Shown here piece by piece: positions 1-10,979 of a DNA stretch of 64,000 nt (position 1 is its first letter; each line of letters starts with the position of its first letter). The translations under genes and the position numbers were made by a program. The notes beneath the pieces are model-generated. The model worked only from the letters and a program-made list of their open reading frames with translations. It was not told where the DNA came from and searched no databases. The DNA comes from Okapia johnstoni (Eukaryota; Chordata; Mammalia; Artiodactyla; Giraffidae): assembly GCA_024291935.2 (NCBI GenBank), contig CM044314.1, positions 24,898,001-24,962,000 of the forward strand, in the 5' to 3' direction.

Positions 1-34
1 GGGACATCTGGGCTCCCCCAGACTGACTACCTGT

Positions 35-185
35 TTCTTCTTCCCATTATTATCCCACTTTATAGACAAGAAAACCAAGGCTCAGAGGTGATGTAACTGT
101 ACATTCAAGGCTCGAATGGTTGTCTGTCAAGTTGCTGGATGGAATTGGGCTCTGTTGTAGCCATCTCACACCCCTTAGCACCTAG
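35..185 (+). repeat. MIR SINE relic
   Basis: The stretch has the typical MIR order: a 'ccattattatcccactttat' block, then an 'aaaaccaaggctcagaggt' block, then a degraded 'gtaactgtacattcaaggct' block. It is an old, diverged tRNA-derived mammalian SINE in forward orientation. No coding content. Confidence 0.6.
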
Positions 186-640
186 CAGGGAGCTGGGCAT
201 GTCCTGGAAGCTCCATCAGCACCTCCTTCTCCCCTCCCCCTGCAGGCCTCAATGACACGTTAGCTCTGTCAGCCCAGAATTGGATGCAGGGTCACACCCC
301 AAAGTGCTCTCTGACATTTTCTGAGCTGATGGACAGAGGTATAGGAAGCAGGCCTGCAACCACCCAGCTGCCCAGCCCAGCAGGGTGCTTTCCACCACAG
401 GACCCTCCAAGAGCTCTTGGGCAGGGTCCCATCCTCAGCTGCTCCTCCACGCGCCCTGCCCTGGGCGACCTCAGTGATCCTGGCACCTCCTTGGTCAGTG
501 ACCACAAGCCTTGTAACCTGAGGATGCCCAGAAGGACCCGACAACCCATCACACCACTCTGCTTCTACCTCCAGAGAGACCAGCTAATTCCTCAAGGTCG
601 CCGCACACCCTCAGCATAAAGCGTCCATTCTTCCCCAGCG
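186..640. other. Unique non-coding DNA
   Basis: GC-rich sequence without a recognisable repeat or exon. Frames of 86-111 codons occur on both strands and overlap one another. They lack recognisable domains, so I treat them as chance frames. Confidence 0.4.
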
Positions 641-1000
641 TGGGGCTGAGGTGGGAAAATATTTTCCAAAGGTCAGTTTTCCAATTATACTTAAAATTTG
701 AAAGTTCATTTCTCTTTTTTTTGCCTCCCCTCAGTGCAGCCGCGTTCTGCTAATTTCATAAAGATACCATTTAGCTGAGGTAGGTGGGATTCTGGGCATC
801 AGAACAGCTTCCCAACGTCAACAGCCAGCCGTAACTGTAACCACCGACTTCCCATCATTTGTGGGGAAAAAAACGTTTCTCTCCCCAAAAATTATGGCCT
901 GTAGGAACCAGACAACATCCCCATTGCCCGGCGGGAAATTACAGAGATTTTCTTATGTACTTAACTTTAAGCCACGTTTATAAAGCTCTGCTAGGTCTTA
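640..1000. promoter_or_regulatory. Candidate conserved non-coding element
   Basis: An AT-rich block of non-repetitive, motif-dense sequence inside GC-rich surroundings. It contains a TTTCATAAAGATACCATTTA stretch, an E2F-like GGCGGGAAAT (around 929) and a TTAACTTTAAGCC stretch. No splice-flanked open frame runs through it. The enhancer reading is an inference from texture only; a multi-species alignment would decide. Confidence 0.35.
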
Positions 1001-2380
1001 ATGACTTGCTCATGGGCCACTGGGGATGCAGGATGTTCAAGGCTGTTGCTTTGGCATGGGGTGATGCAGTTGAACGCCTTCATCAAGGGACAGCGGCCCC
1101 AGGGGGTCTGGCATGCAGCCCGAGGGCTGAGAACCCTCAGGGCCTGGAGGGAAGTGGGAAGGGCTCTCTGAGGGTTTGGGTACAAGTCTGAGAGGGGTCG
1201 GAGCAGGCCAGACAGGGCTCTCTTGGCTACACTCTTTGGGTGGGAATGGAATGAGGCACACATAGGCAATGAACCTGGGACTCTCTCTCCCTCATCTGCA
1301 CTAGGGGACCCCAAAGGCAATTGGAAATCTGACCCTCTCTCCACCTCCACTCCATCTGTCCCCCATACTCCATTCTCCCTCAGCCAGACTGTGTCCTTCC
1401 CTCGTCCATCCAGGCCCCCATGTGGTTCAGGGGGAAGGGGCTCCTCCCTGAGGTCTGAGAGCCATCCACCCTCTCTAGTCACTCTGCTCCAGTCACTTGG
1501 AGCTCCTGAGTTGACATGAGATGGAGGAGTGGTAGCCAGCGAGAAGGCAGGAGCAAAGGGCCCAGAGGATGGGCTGAGCTGGACTTGGAGTCAGGATGCA
1601 GGAGCAGAGAGGCCTCTGTCCTATAGGGTCCAGGAAGGGCAAGATGCAGGTGCAGTGAGGGGCTTGGGTGTACAGATCCCACCCCTTACTAAAGGGCTGA
1701 GGGTCCTACTGGGCCCAGGCAGGGGTGGGAGATTCTTGCCCAGTTGGCAGTAGGGCAGTGCCTCTAAGTTCCAGATTATAAACCTGATGGTACCAACAAT
1801 GCCAAATTTTAGGAGAACAGAGAGTCCAGCTTTTGATGTGAAATATCCCAAATTTGAAAATTTGGCATCTATTTCATATTTGTAAACACTGGGCATGTCA
1901 TACCACACCAGGCTTTGGGTCTCATCAGTTCTATCACCTCCCATCTTTTCCCTCACCCCCATGCTCCAGTCACTTCTTATGGGTCCTTGCTCCCATCTCA
2001 GGGTCTTGGCTCATGTTTCCTTTGTCCCTCTGCCCAGAAAACCCCTCACCAATAATTGCATGTCTAGCTACTTCTCTGTTCAGAGGGCTCTGACCATCTG
2101 TCACTCTGGTCTACTGTTCCATTTTGTTTTCTTCCCAGCCCTACCTTGACTTCACTTTAAATTATCCATTCATCCAGCCATCAGTCCATACATTCATTCA
2201 GCCACCTATCCACTTATCCACTCACTGCCACATCCTGTAAATGCACAGGGACAGGGCTGAGAACAACTACTGTGTGGTTGAGAGCTGAATGGAGATTGTA
2301 CGATGCTCAGGGACACTGGAGTTCTACCAAGCTAGTGGGAGAAGCTGAACCCATCCCCCCCAAAATCTCACCAAGATCAA
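1001..2380. other. Unique non-coding DNA with a short tetranucleotide-like tract
   Basis: No gene or clear transposon recognised. 2165-2225 is a degenerate (ATCC/TTCA)-type low-complexity tract. At 1848-1865 an AT-rich inverted repeat (ccaaattt, two bases, aaatttgg) is followed by a forkhead-like TGTAAACA at about 1881. Neither is strong enough to call a regulatory site. Confidence 0.4.
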
Positions 2381-3820
2381 GTTTATTAGCCAGCAAATTG
2401 CCCATCAGAAAATCAGTCAACACTCTTTAAAGAAAAACAACATTCAGGATCTCAACAGAATAGCATTCAGAATGTTTGAAATACAATAAAAATTCCTAGA
2501 CATGCAAATAAGAAGGAAAAAAGGTTTGTTCCACAACCAGGAACAAAAAAATCAATGTGAACAGACACAGGAAAAATATGTTGAATTAGCTAACAAGCAC
2601 ATTAAATTATTGCTATAGTATACCATATTATTTATTACATTCTGGTTGAGAATTTAAAATAAAGGATGGAGTGAAGAAGAAGTGAAATTTCATCAGAAGA
2701 AAATCTATAAAGAAGAATCATGTGTAAATTCTAGAGCTGGTAAATAAAATATTTGCAAAGTGAAATTCTCTAGATAGGTTAAATAGCAATTTGGACACTG
2801 CAGGAAAAAAGATCAGTAAACTTGAAGACAAGGCAATAAGAACTATCCAACTGAAGCGTACAGAGAAAAAAACAGGAAATAAATAAACAGAACCTCAGAA
2901 TTGTGTGGGAAAATGTCAGTCAGTCTAACATTTGTGCAACTGAAGTTCCAAGAGAAGAGAGAGCAATTGGGAAAGAAAAATATTTGAAAAAATAGAGGAA
3001 GAACATTTTTGAAATTGAATAAGAACAATAGACCTACAGATGAAAGAAGCACAAAAAAACTCAAGCAGAAAAAGCAGAAAACAAAGCAAAACTCACACCA
3101 GGGCTCATAATATTCAAACTGTGAAAAAACAAAGTTAAAGAGAAAAGTCTTAAACACAGTCAGACAAAAAGACACAGTTATATATAGGATAACAAAGATA
3201 AATATACTAAGTTGTCATTAGAAACAAGGAAGTCAAAAGACAATAGAATGAAATGCTGAAAGAAAAAAGACCTGTCAATCTAGAATTCTACAGCAGCAAA
3301 AAAACTCCTCAAAAATAAAGAAAAAAAGATGTATTTTTATACAAATGAAAGCTGAGAGAATTTATCACGATAGATTTGAACTACTAGAGATGTGAATGTT
3401 CTTGGACTGAAAAAGAATATCTGATGGAAGCATATTTATGTGAAAAAATGAAATGGTAAATATATTAGAAAATATAAAGTCTTATTAAAGAAGGGAAATA
3501 GATTTACATTGATAAGAGTGGATTCTTCAGAAAGATATAGTAATTCTAATCATTAGCACACCTAATAATAGAGACTTAAAATGAAGACAGAGAAGTAAAA
3601 ACTGAGAGAACTAAAAAGAAATAAACACAGCAACAGATATAGTTGAAGATTTAGCCTTCTTTTTTGAATAGCTGATTAAAAACTAGACAATTTAATAAGG
3701 ATATAAAAGATTTGAACAGTATCATAAACCAATTATGTCAATTAATTCTAATTGATATTTATATATCATCTTCTGGAGAATATGCATTTTTAACTGTACA
3801 ATGGAAATTTAGCTAAACAA
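2380..3820 (+). mobile_element. Ancient LINE-1 5' region / ORF1 relic (HAL1- or L1M-like)
   Basis: A-rich forward-strand sequence that reads as a decayed L1 5'UTR and ORF1. Phrases such as 'cagaacctcagaattgtgtg', 'atagaggaagaacatttttg' and 'gacctgtcaatctagaattc' have direct counterparts in the second copy at 10980-13425, so the two are diverged copies of the same L1 region. ORF1 is fully broken by stops. Target-site duplications were not found. Confidence 0.7.
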
Positions 3821-4112
3821 GTTTTTTTTTTTTTAACTTTTTGTTTTGTATAGTGGTATAGCTTATTAACAATATTGTGACAGTTTCAGATGACCAGCAA
3901 GGGATTCAGCCATATATATACATGTATCCATTCCCCCACAAGACCCCCTCCTATCCAAACTGCCACATAACACTGAGCAGAGTTCTACATACTCTTCAGT
4001 AGTTCCTTATTGTTTATCCATTTTAAATATATTAATAGCAGGGTATACAGGCAACCACAAATTCATTCTCTAAGTCTGTGAGTCTCTTTCTGTTTTGTAA
4101 GTAAATTGAAAT
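3821..4112 (-). mobile_element. Ruminant LINE-1 3' end, 5'-truncated
   Basis: Begins with a T run (the complement of the poly(A) tail) and continues as the ruminant L1 3'UTR in reverse: 'aacaatattgtgacagtttc', 'ggattcagccatatatatac', 'gagttctacatactcttcag'. It interrupts the forward old L1 sequence on both sides, so it is the younger insertion. Confidence 0.75.
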
Positions 4113-4625
4113 CATACTCTGTAGAGAGTATATACCACTACAGAGTTAAATTAGAAATTCATAACAATAAAGTAATGAGAAAATTTTCAAATCTGTAAAA
4201 GAAATTCACTTCTAAATAACCCATAGGTCAAAGAGGAAATCACAGGATAAATTAAAAAAATATTTTGAACTAATAAAAACTAAAACAAAACATATCAAAC
4301 TTGCAGAATGAAGCAAAAGTTGTGAACAGAGCTCAATAAAACAAACAACGAATAGAACAAACAACACCGAAAATTACTGAAACAAAAGTTGGTTACTTGA
4401 AAAGATCAGTAAAATTAATAAAAATCCCTAAGTTAATTAAAGTAAAAATAGAGAAAACATAAATTATTACTACAGATCAAAGAGGAGATGTAATTCAGGT
4501 TTTGAAGACAACAAAAGAATAATAAATGAGTACTATGGACAACATTATGCCAGTAGATTTGACAACTTAGATGAAATGAACAAATTTCTTAAAAGTCATA
4601 AAATGCCAAAATCCTTTCTCTGTCT

Positions 4626-4628
<3 letters not shown>

Positions 4629-4670
<42 letters not shown>
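4629..4670 (+). repeat. (AC)21 microsatellite
   Basis: Twenty-one uninterrupted AC dinucleotides. Uninterrupted dinucleotide arrays of this length are commonly polymorphic. Confidence 0.97.
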
Positions 4671-4672
<2 letters not shown>

Positions 4673-4792
4673 ATACATTTCTTCACCTCCTGGGGGCTGC
4701 CACAGGCTCCAGTGCCACACCCCGCCCACAAGAAATGCATACTCACAGGCCCTTAGTAACCACCAGCAAATCAGAAATGCTCTGGAGGGACT

Positions 4793-4880
4793 TCCCTGGT
4801 GGTCAAGACTCCATGCTTCTAATGCAGGGGACATGGGTTCCATCCCCAGTCAATAATGGCCTTGTATGCCACATTTCCCC
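4793..4880 (+). mobile_element. CHR-type tRNA-derived SINE fragment
   Basis: The text 'gacttccctggtggtcaaga' followed by 'gcaggggacatgggttccat' matches the head of the cetartiodactyl CHR SINE family, with a degraded pol III B-box (ggttccatcc). This family differs from the BovB-tailed SINEs elsewhere in the window and supports a cetartiodactyl source. Confidence 0.65.
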
Positions 4881-4970
4881 CCGACTCCCCACCACAAATG
4901 ATGCTCTGAAAATGGGGAGGTTTGGGAGCAAAACCCAACTTGAGCTAACAGGGAAATTTATAGTCCCTGT

Positions 4971-5170
4971 CAGCACTGTCTAACAGAACTTTGTGCTATG
5001 CTGTCCTGTATCATAGCCACAGGCCACATGTGCCTGTTGAACTCTCGAAATGTGGCTAGTGTGACTGAGGATCTTCATTTTTAGTTTTATTTCAGTTTTA
5101 ATTAACTTAAACTTAAAACACCATGTGTGCTTCTTGTGTAACACAGGTCTGTATATATCCCAGTTAATGT
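4971..5170 (+). mobile_element. MER-type DNA transposon relic
   Basis: Contains 'gctgtcctgtatcatagcca', 'aaatgtggctagtgtgactg' and an AT-rich 'ttttagttttatttcagttt' stretch. These are characteristic of a palindromic, non-autonomous mammalian DNA transposon whose ends read agccac...gtggct. The exact family name is not certain from memory. Confidence 0.5.
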
Positions 5171-5282
5171 GACTCTTCATATGTTTTAGGACCAAAAAAA
5201 TATTAATGGGTATGACTGGGGTAAATCTTATATATAACTGTGATTCAAAATAAAATTACAGTATCCAATATAGAAATATACC

Positions 5283-5493
5283 GGCTTCCCAGGTGGTGCA
5301 GTCATAAAGAATCTGCCTGCCAATACAGGAGATGCAAGAGATGTGGGTTTGATCTCTGGGTCTGGAAGGTTCCCTGCAGTAGGAAATGGCAACCCACTCC
5401 AGTACTCCTGCCTGGAAAATTCCAAGGACAGAGGAGCCTGGCAGGCTACAGTCCATGGGGCTGCAAAAAGTTGGACACGACTGAACACAACAT
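5283..5493 (+). mobile_element. Bov-tA SINE
   Basis: A tRNA-like head (ggcttcccaggtggtgcagt) carries a B-box-like 'gggtttgatctctgg'. The BovB-derived body follows and ends in 'ttggacacgactgaacac'. Full length for the family. Possible 6-bp target duplication atatac at both ends. Confidence 0.9.
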
Positions 5494-5781
5494 ATACTAA
5501 CTAAAAATCTGAAATCTCCCCACAAAGAAAACTTTAGGCTCAGATGGTTTCACTGGTGAATTATATCAAACATTTAAGAAAACAATAGTATCAATCTACA
5601 CTAACTCTTTAGGAAAATAAAGGAGTAAGAAAAACTTTCCAATTATTGCATGAGGCTAGCAAAACCTTAATAAAAAAACTAATGAAGGATATTAAAAAAA
5701 ATAAAATCATAGACTAATACCATTTTAAGATAAGGATATAAAATACTTAACAAAAATTAGCAAATCAATTCCAGAAAAATA

Positions 5782-5833
5782 TTGTGTGTGTGTGTGTGTG
5801 TGTGTCCACGCACGCACACGCACACATGCATAT
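5782..5833 (+). repeat. (TG)n followed by (CA/CG)n imperfect repeat
   Basis: A TG run (5782-5805) is followed directly by a CACGCACGCACACG-type run, so the two halves are partly self-complementary. Confidence 0.85.
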
Positions 5834-6303
5834 GCTAATTGCAAGGACGCAAGATTCGTTTAATATTCAAAAATCAATATAATTTACCACAATAACAGAA
5901 TGAAGGCCAAAAATATCATATCATCATCTCAGTAGATGCAGGAAAAAATACTTTAAAAGTACAACACCTATCCAAATCCCATGATTTGGAGGAAGAACAG
6001 CCAACCCTTAGCAACTTCTAGGAACAGAGGAAAACCTTAATCTGTCAAATAGTATCCACAGAACTGGAACTGAAAAGAACTAGGACTTGAGAAAAACATA
6101 AAAGCATATTTTTGCAACCCCGGGGCAGGCAAAGTTTTCTTGAGAAGACACAGAAAGCATCAGTTTTTTTTTGTTTTAGAGCATAAATGGAACTTCATCA
6201 AAAATTAAAAACTGATTTTTCTTCATCAAATGACACCAACTAAGAAAATGTACAGACAAGTCATCTAGTGAGAAAAAATTATTTTTTCTTTCTGCTTTCT
6301 ATC

Positions 6304-6515
6304 CTCTATCATATCTGGTGGCCCAGATGGTAAAGAATCCACCTGCAATGCAGGAGACCTGGGTTTGATCCCTGGGTTGGGAAGATCCCCTGGAGGAGGT
6401 GTGGCTACCTGCTCGAGTATTCTTGCCTGGAGAATCCCCATGGACAGAGAAGCCTGGCTGGCTACAGTCCTGGGGTCACAAAGAGTCGAACATGACCTGG
6501 TGACTAAGCACAGCA
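6304..6515 (+). mobile_element. Bov-tA SINE, slightly 5'-truncated
   Basis: Starts within the tRNA-like head (ggtggcccagatggtaaaga), has the 'gggtttgatccctgggttgg' B-box region and the BovB-derived body, and ends 'gaacatgacctggtgactaa'. Confidence 0.9.
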
Positions 6516-6615
6516 CATAATCTCTCTCACTCTCAGGGCTTGTATCCAGAATATATAAAGAACTCCCACAGATCACCCAACAAAAGTGCCTTGAAAAGAT
6601 ATGTCACAAAAGGAG

Positions 6616-7285
6616 ATATTGTTGTTCAGTCACTCAGTCGTGTCTATTTGTCACCCCATGGACTGCAGCATGCCAGGCTTCACTGTACTTCACTATCTCC
6701 CAGAGTTTGCTCAAACTCGTCTCTATAGAGTCAGTGATACCATCCAACCATCTCGTCCCTGTCATCTCCTTCTCGTCCTGCCTTCAATCTTTCCCAGCAT
6801 CAGGGTCTTTTCAAATGAGTCAGTTCTTCACATCAGGTGGCCAAAGTATTGGACTTTCAGCTTCAGCATCAGTCCTTCCAATGAATATTCAGAGTTGATT
6901 TCCTTTAGGATTGACTGGTTTGATATTGCAGTCTAAGGGACTCTCAAGAGTCTTCTCCAATATTACAGTTCAAACGCATCAATTCTTCAGTGCTCAGCTT
7001 TCTTTATGGTCCAACTCTCACATCCATACATGACTACTACAAAAACCATAGCTTTGACTATACGGACCTTTGTTGGCAAAGTAATGTCTCTGCTTTTTAA
7101 TATGCTGTCTAGGTTGCTCATAGCTTTTCTTCCAAAGAACAAACATCTTTTAATTTCATGGCTGCAGTCACTATCTGCAGCGATTTTGGAGCCCAAGAAA
7201 ATAAGGTCTGTCACTGTTTCCATTGTTTTCCCATCTATTTGCCATGAAGTAATGGGACTGGATGCCATGATGTTAGTTTGCAGAT
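6616..7285 (-). mobile_element. BovB LINE 3' fragment
   Basis: BovB 3' end ('ttcagtcactcagtcgtgtc' on the plus strand) continuing into the C-terminal part of the reverse-transcriptase ORF. The reverse-strand frame at 6987-7490 keeps the BovB peptide FLGSKIAADSDCSHEIKRCL and then MYGCESWTIKKAEH. The 5' end is truncated and the frame interrupted. It lies inside a forward old L1. Confidence 0.92.
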
Positions 7286-7830
7286 GGTCAATAGAATCAT
7301 GAAAAGTACTTAGCACTGTAAAATCAAACATGAGACACCACCATTTCATACACACCAGAGGGGCTGAAAGTAAAATGAATGACAATGCAAAATATAAGTG
7401 AGGGTGTGGGAGAAATGCATACCTCATACGTTGCTGGTAGAAATGTGAAATAGCACAATCACTTTGGGGAAACTTTTGGCATTTTCTCACAAAGTTAAAA
7501 GTATAGTCACCACTAGCTTTCTAGATATTGATCAAGGAGAAATGAAATCAAATCATGTATCCATCCTAAGATGTGCATTGAAATGTTCATAGAACTTTGT
7601 TAATAATTTATTTAAATTGGAAACAATCTAGATGTCCATCAGCAAGAAAATGGATAAAAACAGTGATACACCCGTATAGTGGAATACTGCTCAGCAATAG
7701 AAGTGAATGTACTATTGATACATACAGAAACATGGATGAATCTCAAATTTATTATGCTAAGACAGACACAGGTGACTCTAACACATGACTCTATTTATAT
7801 AAAAGTGTAAAATGGTATTTGTGGGTGCAG

Positions 7831-8735
7831 GGCAGCAGCCTCTATAGAAGCATATCTTGAAATCTCTACTCACCTTGTCTTTTCCACTTTATAATGTATT
7901 ATGGTCACTGGCCCCTGTCAGAATATTTGGATCTGCCTCTCTGTCTTCATCAGTAGCATGGCATTCCATGGGTAGAAGGAACATAAATAATTTACCCAGC
8001 CTGCTATTGGAAGACAGAAATTATTTCCAGTCTTTTGTTCTCATAGCACCAGCACAGTGAAACTCCTTGTACGTTTGTCTGGTGAATGTCAACAAGTCTA
8101 TCCAGCTGGAGCACAAATTCCTAGAATGGACTTTTAGGGTCAAAAGAATGCATTGGTCTTTTTCTTGGGAAGTCAGAACACAGCTCCAAGCTCTCCAGGG
8201 AATAAAGGCTTTCCTGAGCCATCTCAAGGCATACCAAAGGCCCTAAGTTCAGAACTTCCAGTATGGACAGGCATTAGGAGTCACCTCCAGTCACCAAGAG
8301 AGTGCTGGTGGTCTCAGAGGGCAGTCAAGGTGTGCTGGTAACACCTAGCTGTGGCCATACTATATGTGAGACCTCAAGATGTTCCTGCCTATAGGTCAGC
8401 AAGCTGAAGGATGACACCTGGAAGATTTTTCCCATGATAGAGCTTTGTCTGAACACAAATGGACTAGGTTTTCTACCCCAGGGAAGAGGCAGCCAAAGCC
8501 TCATGCAGATCCCTTCTTGCCAAGCCTACAACTAACCTGGGTTGTAAGATTTGGCTTATGGACAAAAAAGCAGAGATCTTCCTGTACCAGAACTCATAGG
8601 TCAAACCCCCAATATGCCTGATTGGTACCTCCTGGTCTTTCTCTTCTTGCCAGCTTTCACTCTTATCTCCAAGTCTGATCCCACACCCTCAAACCTAGAC
8701 TTCCAATCCACCCTTCAAGCCCCTCCAAAGCAATT
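7831..8735. other. Non-coding DNA of unclear origin
   Basis: 7850-8040 is weakly L1-like on the reverse strand (gcatggcattccatgggtag; cctgctattggaagacagaa). The rest, 8040-8735, is not recognised. A plus-strand frame near 8155-8240 faintly recalls a retroviral pol linker but is too short and degraded to call. Confidence 0.35.
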
Positions 8736-8736
8736 G

Positions 8737-8812
8737 TTCTTTTTTTTTTTTTAAATTATATTGGAGTATAGTTGATTTACAGTGTTGTGTTAATTTTAGA
8801 GGCGATCATTTT
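8737..8812 (-). mobile_element. Ruminant LINE-1 3' tail, severely truncated
   Basis: A T run followed by 'aaattatattggagtatagt' and 'tgatttacagtgttgtgtta'. This is the reverse complement of the extreme 3' end of cetartiodactyl L1. Confidence 0.75.
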
Positions 8813-10900
8813 TTTATGAAAATAAACTTACAAAAAATTATGAAAAGATTTCTGCTTTTCATTATAGAGTAACAGAGTCTAGATTTACCCTCTCACCTGC
8901 AACAAACAAGCAAACAAACAAAAAACAGAATATGTGAAACAATGTTCTTTTTAAAGACAAGGGACTATAATCTATAAGGGCCAGGAAACAATGGAGGTCA
9001 TCCCTGCAATTACTCTGTTGCGAGTTTCCATGCCACAGTGCAGGGAGAAGGAGCCCAGATGGAGTCTGGTGGTCTCACTGAGTTGAGAAACAAAGTTGAG
9101 AGTATGGAGAGAACAGACAGCTGGAACTGTAGGATAGAGTATTAGTGAGTAGAAATCTGGAGATAACTCCAAAGAACTGCAGAGATCCCCCCACCTCAGT
9201 ATGTAGCAGAGTATGAATCAGCACTTGCATGGGAGAAACTAATCAAGGATAGAGAAAGAATTACCAGAAAGTGTTGTAGGTAACAAAGCTCAGCACTCAC
9301 ACCACACCAGGAACATACCTATTCCCACCACCAGATTAGAAAACTTCATGATTATCGAGGCATTGGATAGAATACATAGAAAAGTCTTGCCTTTTTAGGG
9401 AGTCACTTGTCCTTGGGGGTTTCCTAGGTAGTGCTAGTGGTAAAGAACCTGCCTGTCAATGCAGGAAATGCAAGAGAGGTGGGTTTGATCCCTGGGTTGG
9501 GAAGATCCTCTGGAGGAGGGCGTGACAACACACTCCAGTATTCTTGCCTGGAGAATCCTCAAAGATGGAGGAGCCTGGCAGGCTACAGTGCATTGGGTCA
9601 CACAGAGTCAGACATGACTGAAGCAACTTAGCATGCACACATCCATTTGCCCTAGACTGAACACTGCTTCAGCCCCATCTAATAAATCTTAAAAGTATGA
9701 TCTCAAACCATCAAACTGTTTCCAAGTAACTTAACTGTGTCCCAGAAATGAAGCTCAATAATATTTCCAAGCATACAAATTATTCAGCATCCAACTAGGT
9801 AAAATCCACAATGCTTGGCATCCAATAAAAAAATTACTAGGCAAGAAAAGAAGCAAGAACATACAACCTATGATGAGGAGAAAAATGAATCAAAACTGAC
9901 CCAGAGATGACACAGATATTAGAATTAGTAGACAAGAATATCAAATAGTTATTATATTCTATATGTTTAAAAAGTTAGGTAGACACATGGAAGACATAAA
10001 AAAAGAACTAAAACTAAAACCAAACTTCTCTTAAAAAGAAAAACAGAGTTGGAGGAGTAATACTAACTAATTACATGACATCATAAAGCTACAGTAATCA
10101 AAACAGTGTAGTATTGGCACAAAAACAGTCAAATACATCGATGGTGCAGAAACAGAGTCCAAAATACAGATATATAGTTAGCCGACTTTTAACAATAGTC
10201 AGAGGCAATTCAGTGAAGTAAAAATAGACTCTTTAACAAATGGTGCTGAAACAACTGGATACCAAGAGGCAAAAAAATTAAACTTCAAAACTCATATCAG
10301 AAATTAAACTCAAAATGGATAATATACTTACGTGTAGACCTCAAAACTATAAAACTTCTAGAACAAAACACAGGGGAAAACCTTGTGACTTGGGCTAGGC
10401 AAAGATTTTCTAGCTATGATACCAAAAGCATCATCCAAAAAGAACAAATTGATAACTTGGATGTCATAAAAAGTAAAAACATCTGTTTTGCAACAGACAC
10501 TCTTAAGAGATCAAAAGACAAGCTACAGACTTGGGGAAAATCTTTGTAAAGCACATATCCAGTAAAGGGCTTTTATCTATAATTATTAAGGAGTTATCAA
10601 ATTCAATAAAAAATAAATCCAAGTTTAAAATGGGCAAAAACTTTGAATAGGCACTTCACTAATGAATATATTTGAGTGGCAAATAGGCTTATGAAAAAAT
10701 GCCCCAAATCATTAATCATCAGAAAATGCAAGTTAAAAACACAAGGAGATACCACTACATACCTAACAGAATGGCTAAAATTAAAAGGACTGACCAGAGA
10801 TTGAGAATGTAGAGAAACCAGGACCAGTGAGAAAGTAACATGGTACAAACACTTGAGAAAATAATTTGACTTTTCATTAAAAAGTCATAGTGGGATGTCA
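8813..10900 (+). mobile_element. Old LINE-1 with an internal deletion, forward
   Basis: 8813-10030 reads as L1 5'UTR/ORF1 ('cccagagatgacacagatat', 'ccaataaaaaaattactagg'). At about 10033 it jumps to a late ORF2 segment ('aacagagttggaggagtaat', 'gctacagtaatcaaaacagt', 'acaaatggtgctgaaacaac') and continues to 'aggagataccactacatacc' near 10750. The missing ORF1-to-mid-ORF2 part implies an internal deletion or two adjacent L1s. A Bov-tA SINE is nested at 9422-9645. Confidence 0.65.
9422..9645 (+). mobile_element. Bov-tA SINE, 'gtgctagtggtaaagaacc' head type
   Basis: The tRNA-like head contains 'gtgctagtggtaaagaacct' and 'gggtttgatccctgggttgg'. The BovB-derived body ends 'agacatgactgaagcaactt', with a 'agcatgcacacatc' tail typical of this head subtype. 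Confidence 0.9.
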
Positions 10901-10979
10901 GCATGAGTTGTTCCATGGACTCACCAGATGAAAAAAGCAAAGCTGACAGTAGCTATTAAAAAACAAACAAACAAAAAAC

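Larger units (their letters stand above)
4146..7830 (+). mobile_element. Old LINE-1 ORF2 and 3' end, interrupted by younger repeats
   Basis: L1 ORF2 text can be followed in order: 'aggtcaaagaggaaatcaca' (4227), 'acttagatgaaatgaacaaa' (4565), 'tggtttcactggtgaattat' (5544), 'cagaatgaaggccaaaa' (5897), 'agaatatataaagaactccc' (6548), 'gatgtccatcagcaagaaaa' (7631) and the 3' region to about 7830. It is broken by the AC repeat with a CHR SINE and DNA-transposon relic (4629-5170), Bov-tA SINEs at 5283-5493 and 6304-6515, and a BovB fragment at 6616-7285. All ORF2 frames are destroyed. Confidence 0.75.

Noticed and set aside
284..619. 111-codon plus-strand frame and overlapping minus-strand frames
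   Set aside because: Opposing frames of similar length in GC-rich DNA, no domain or splice context; chance frames.
4576..4983. 135-codon frame with a His-Thr repeat
   Set aside because: Translation of the AC microsatellite plus a SINE; not coding.
8155..8240. Plus-strand translation reminiscent of a retroviral pol linker
   Set aside because: Under 30 residues, no second retroviral motif, no LTR pair; similarity could be chance.
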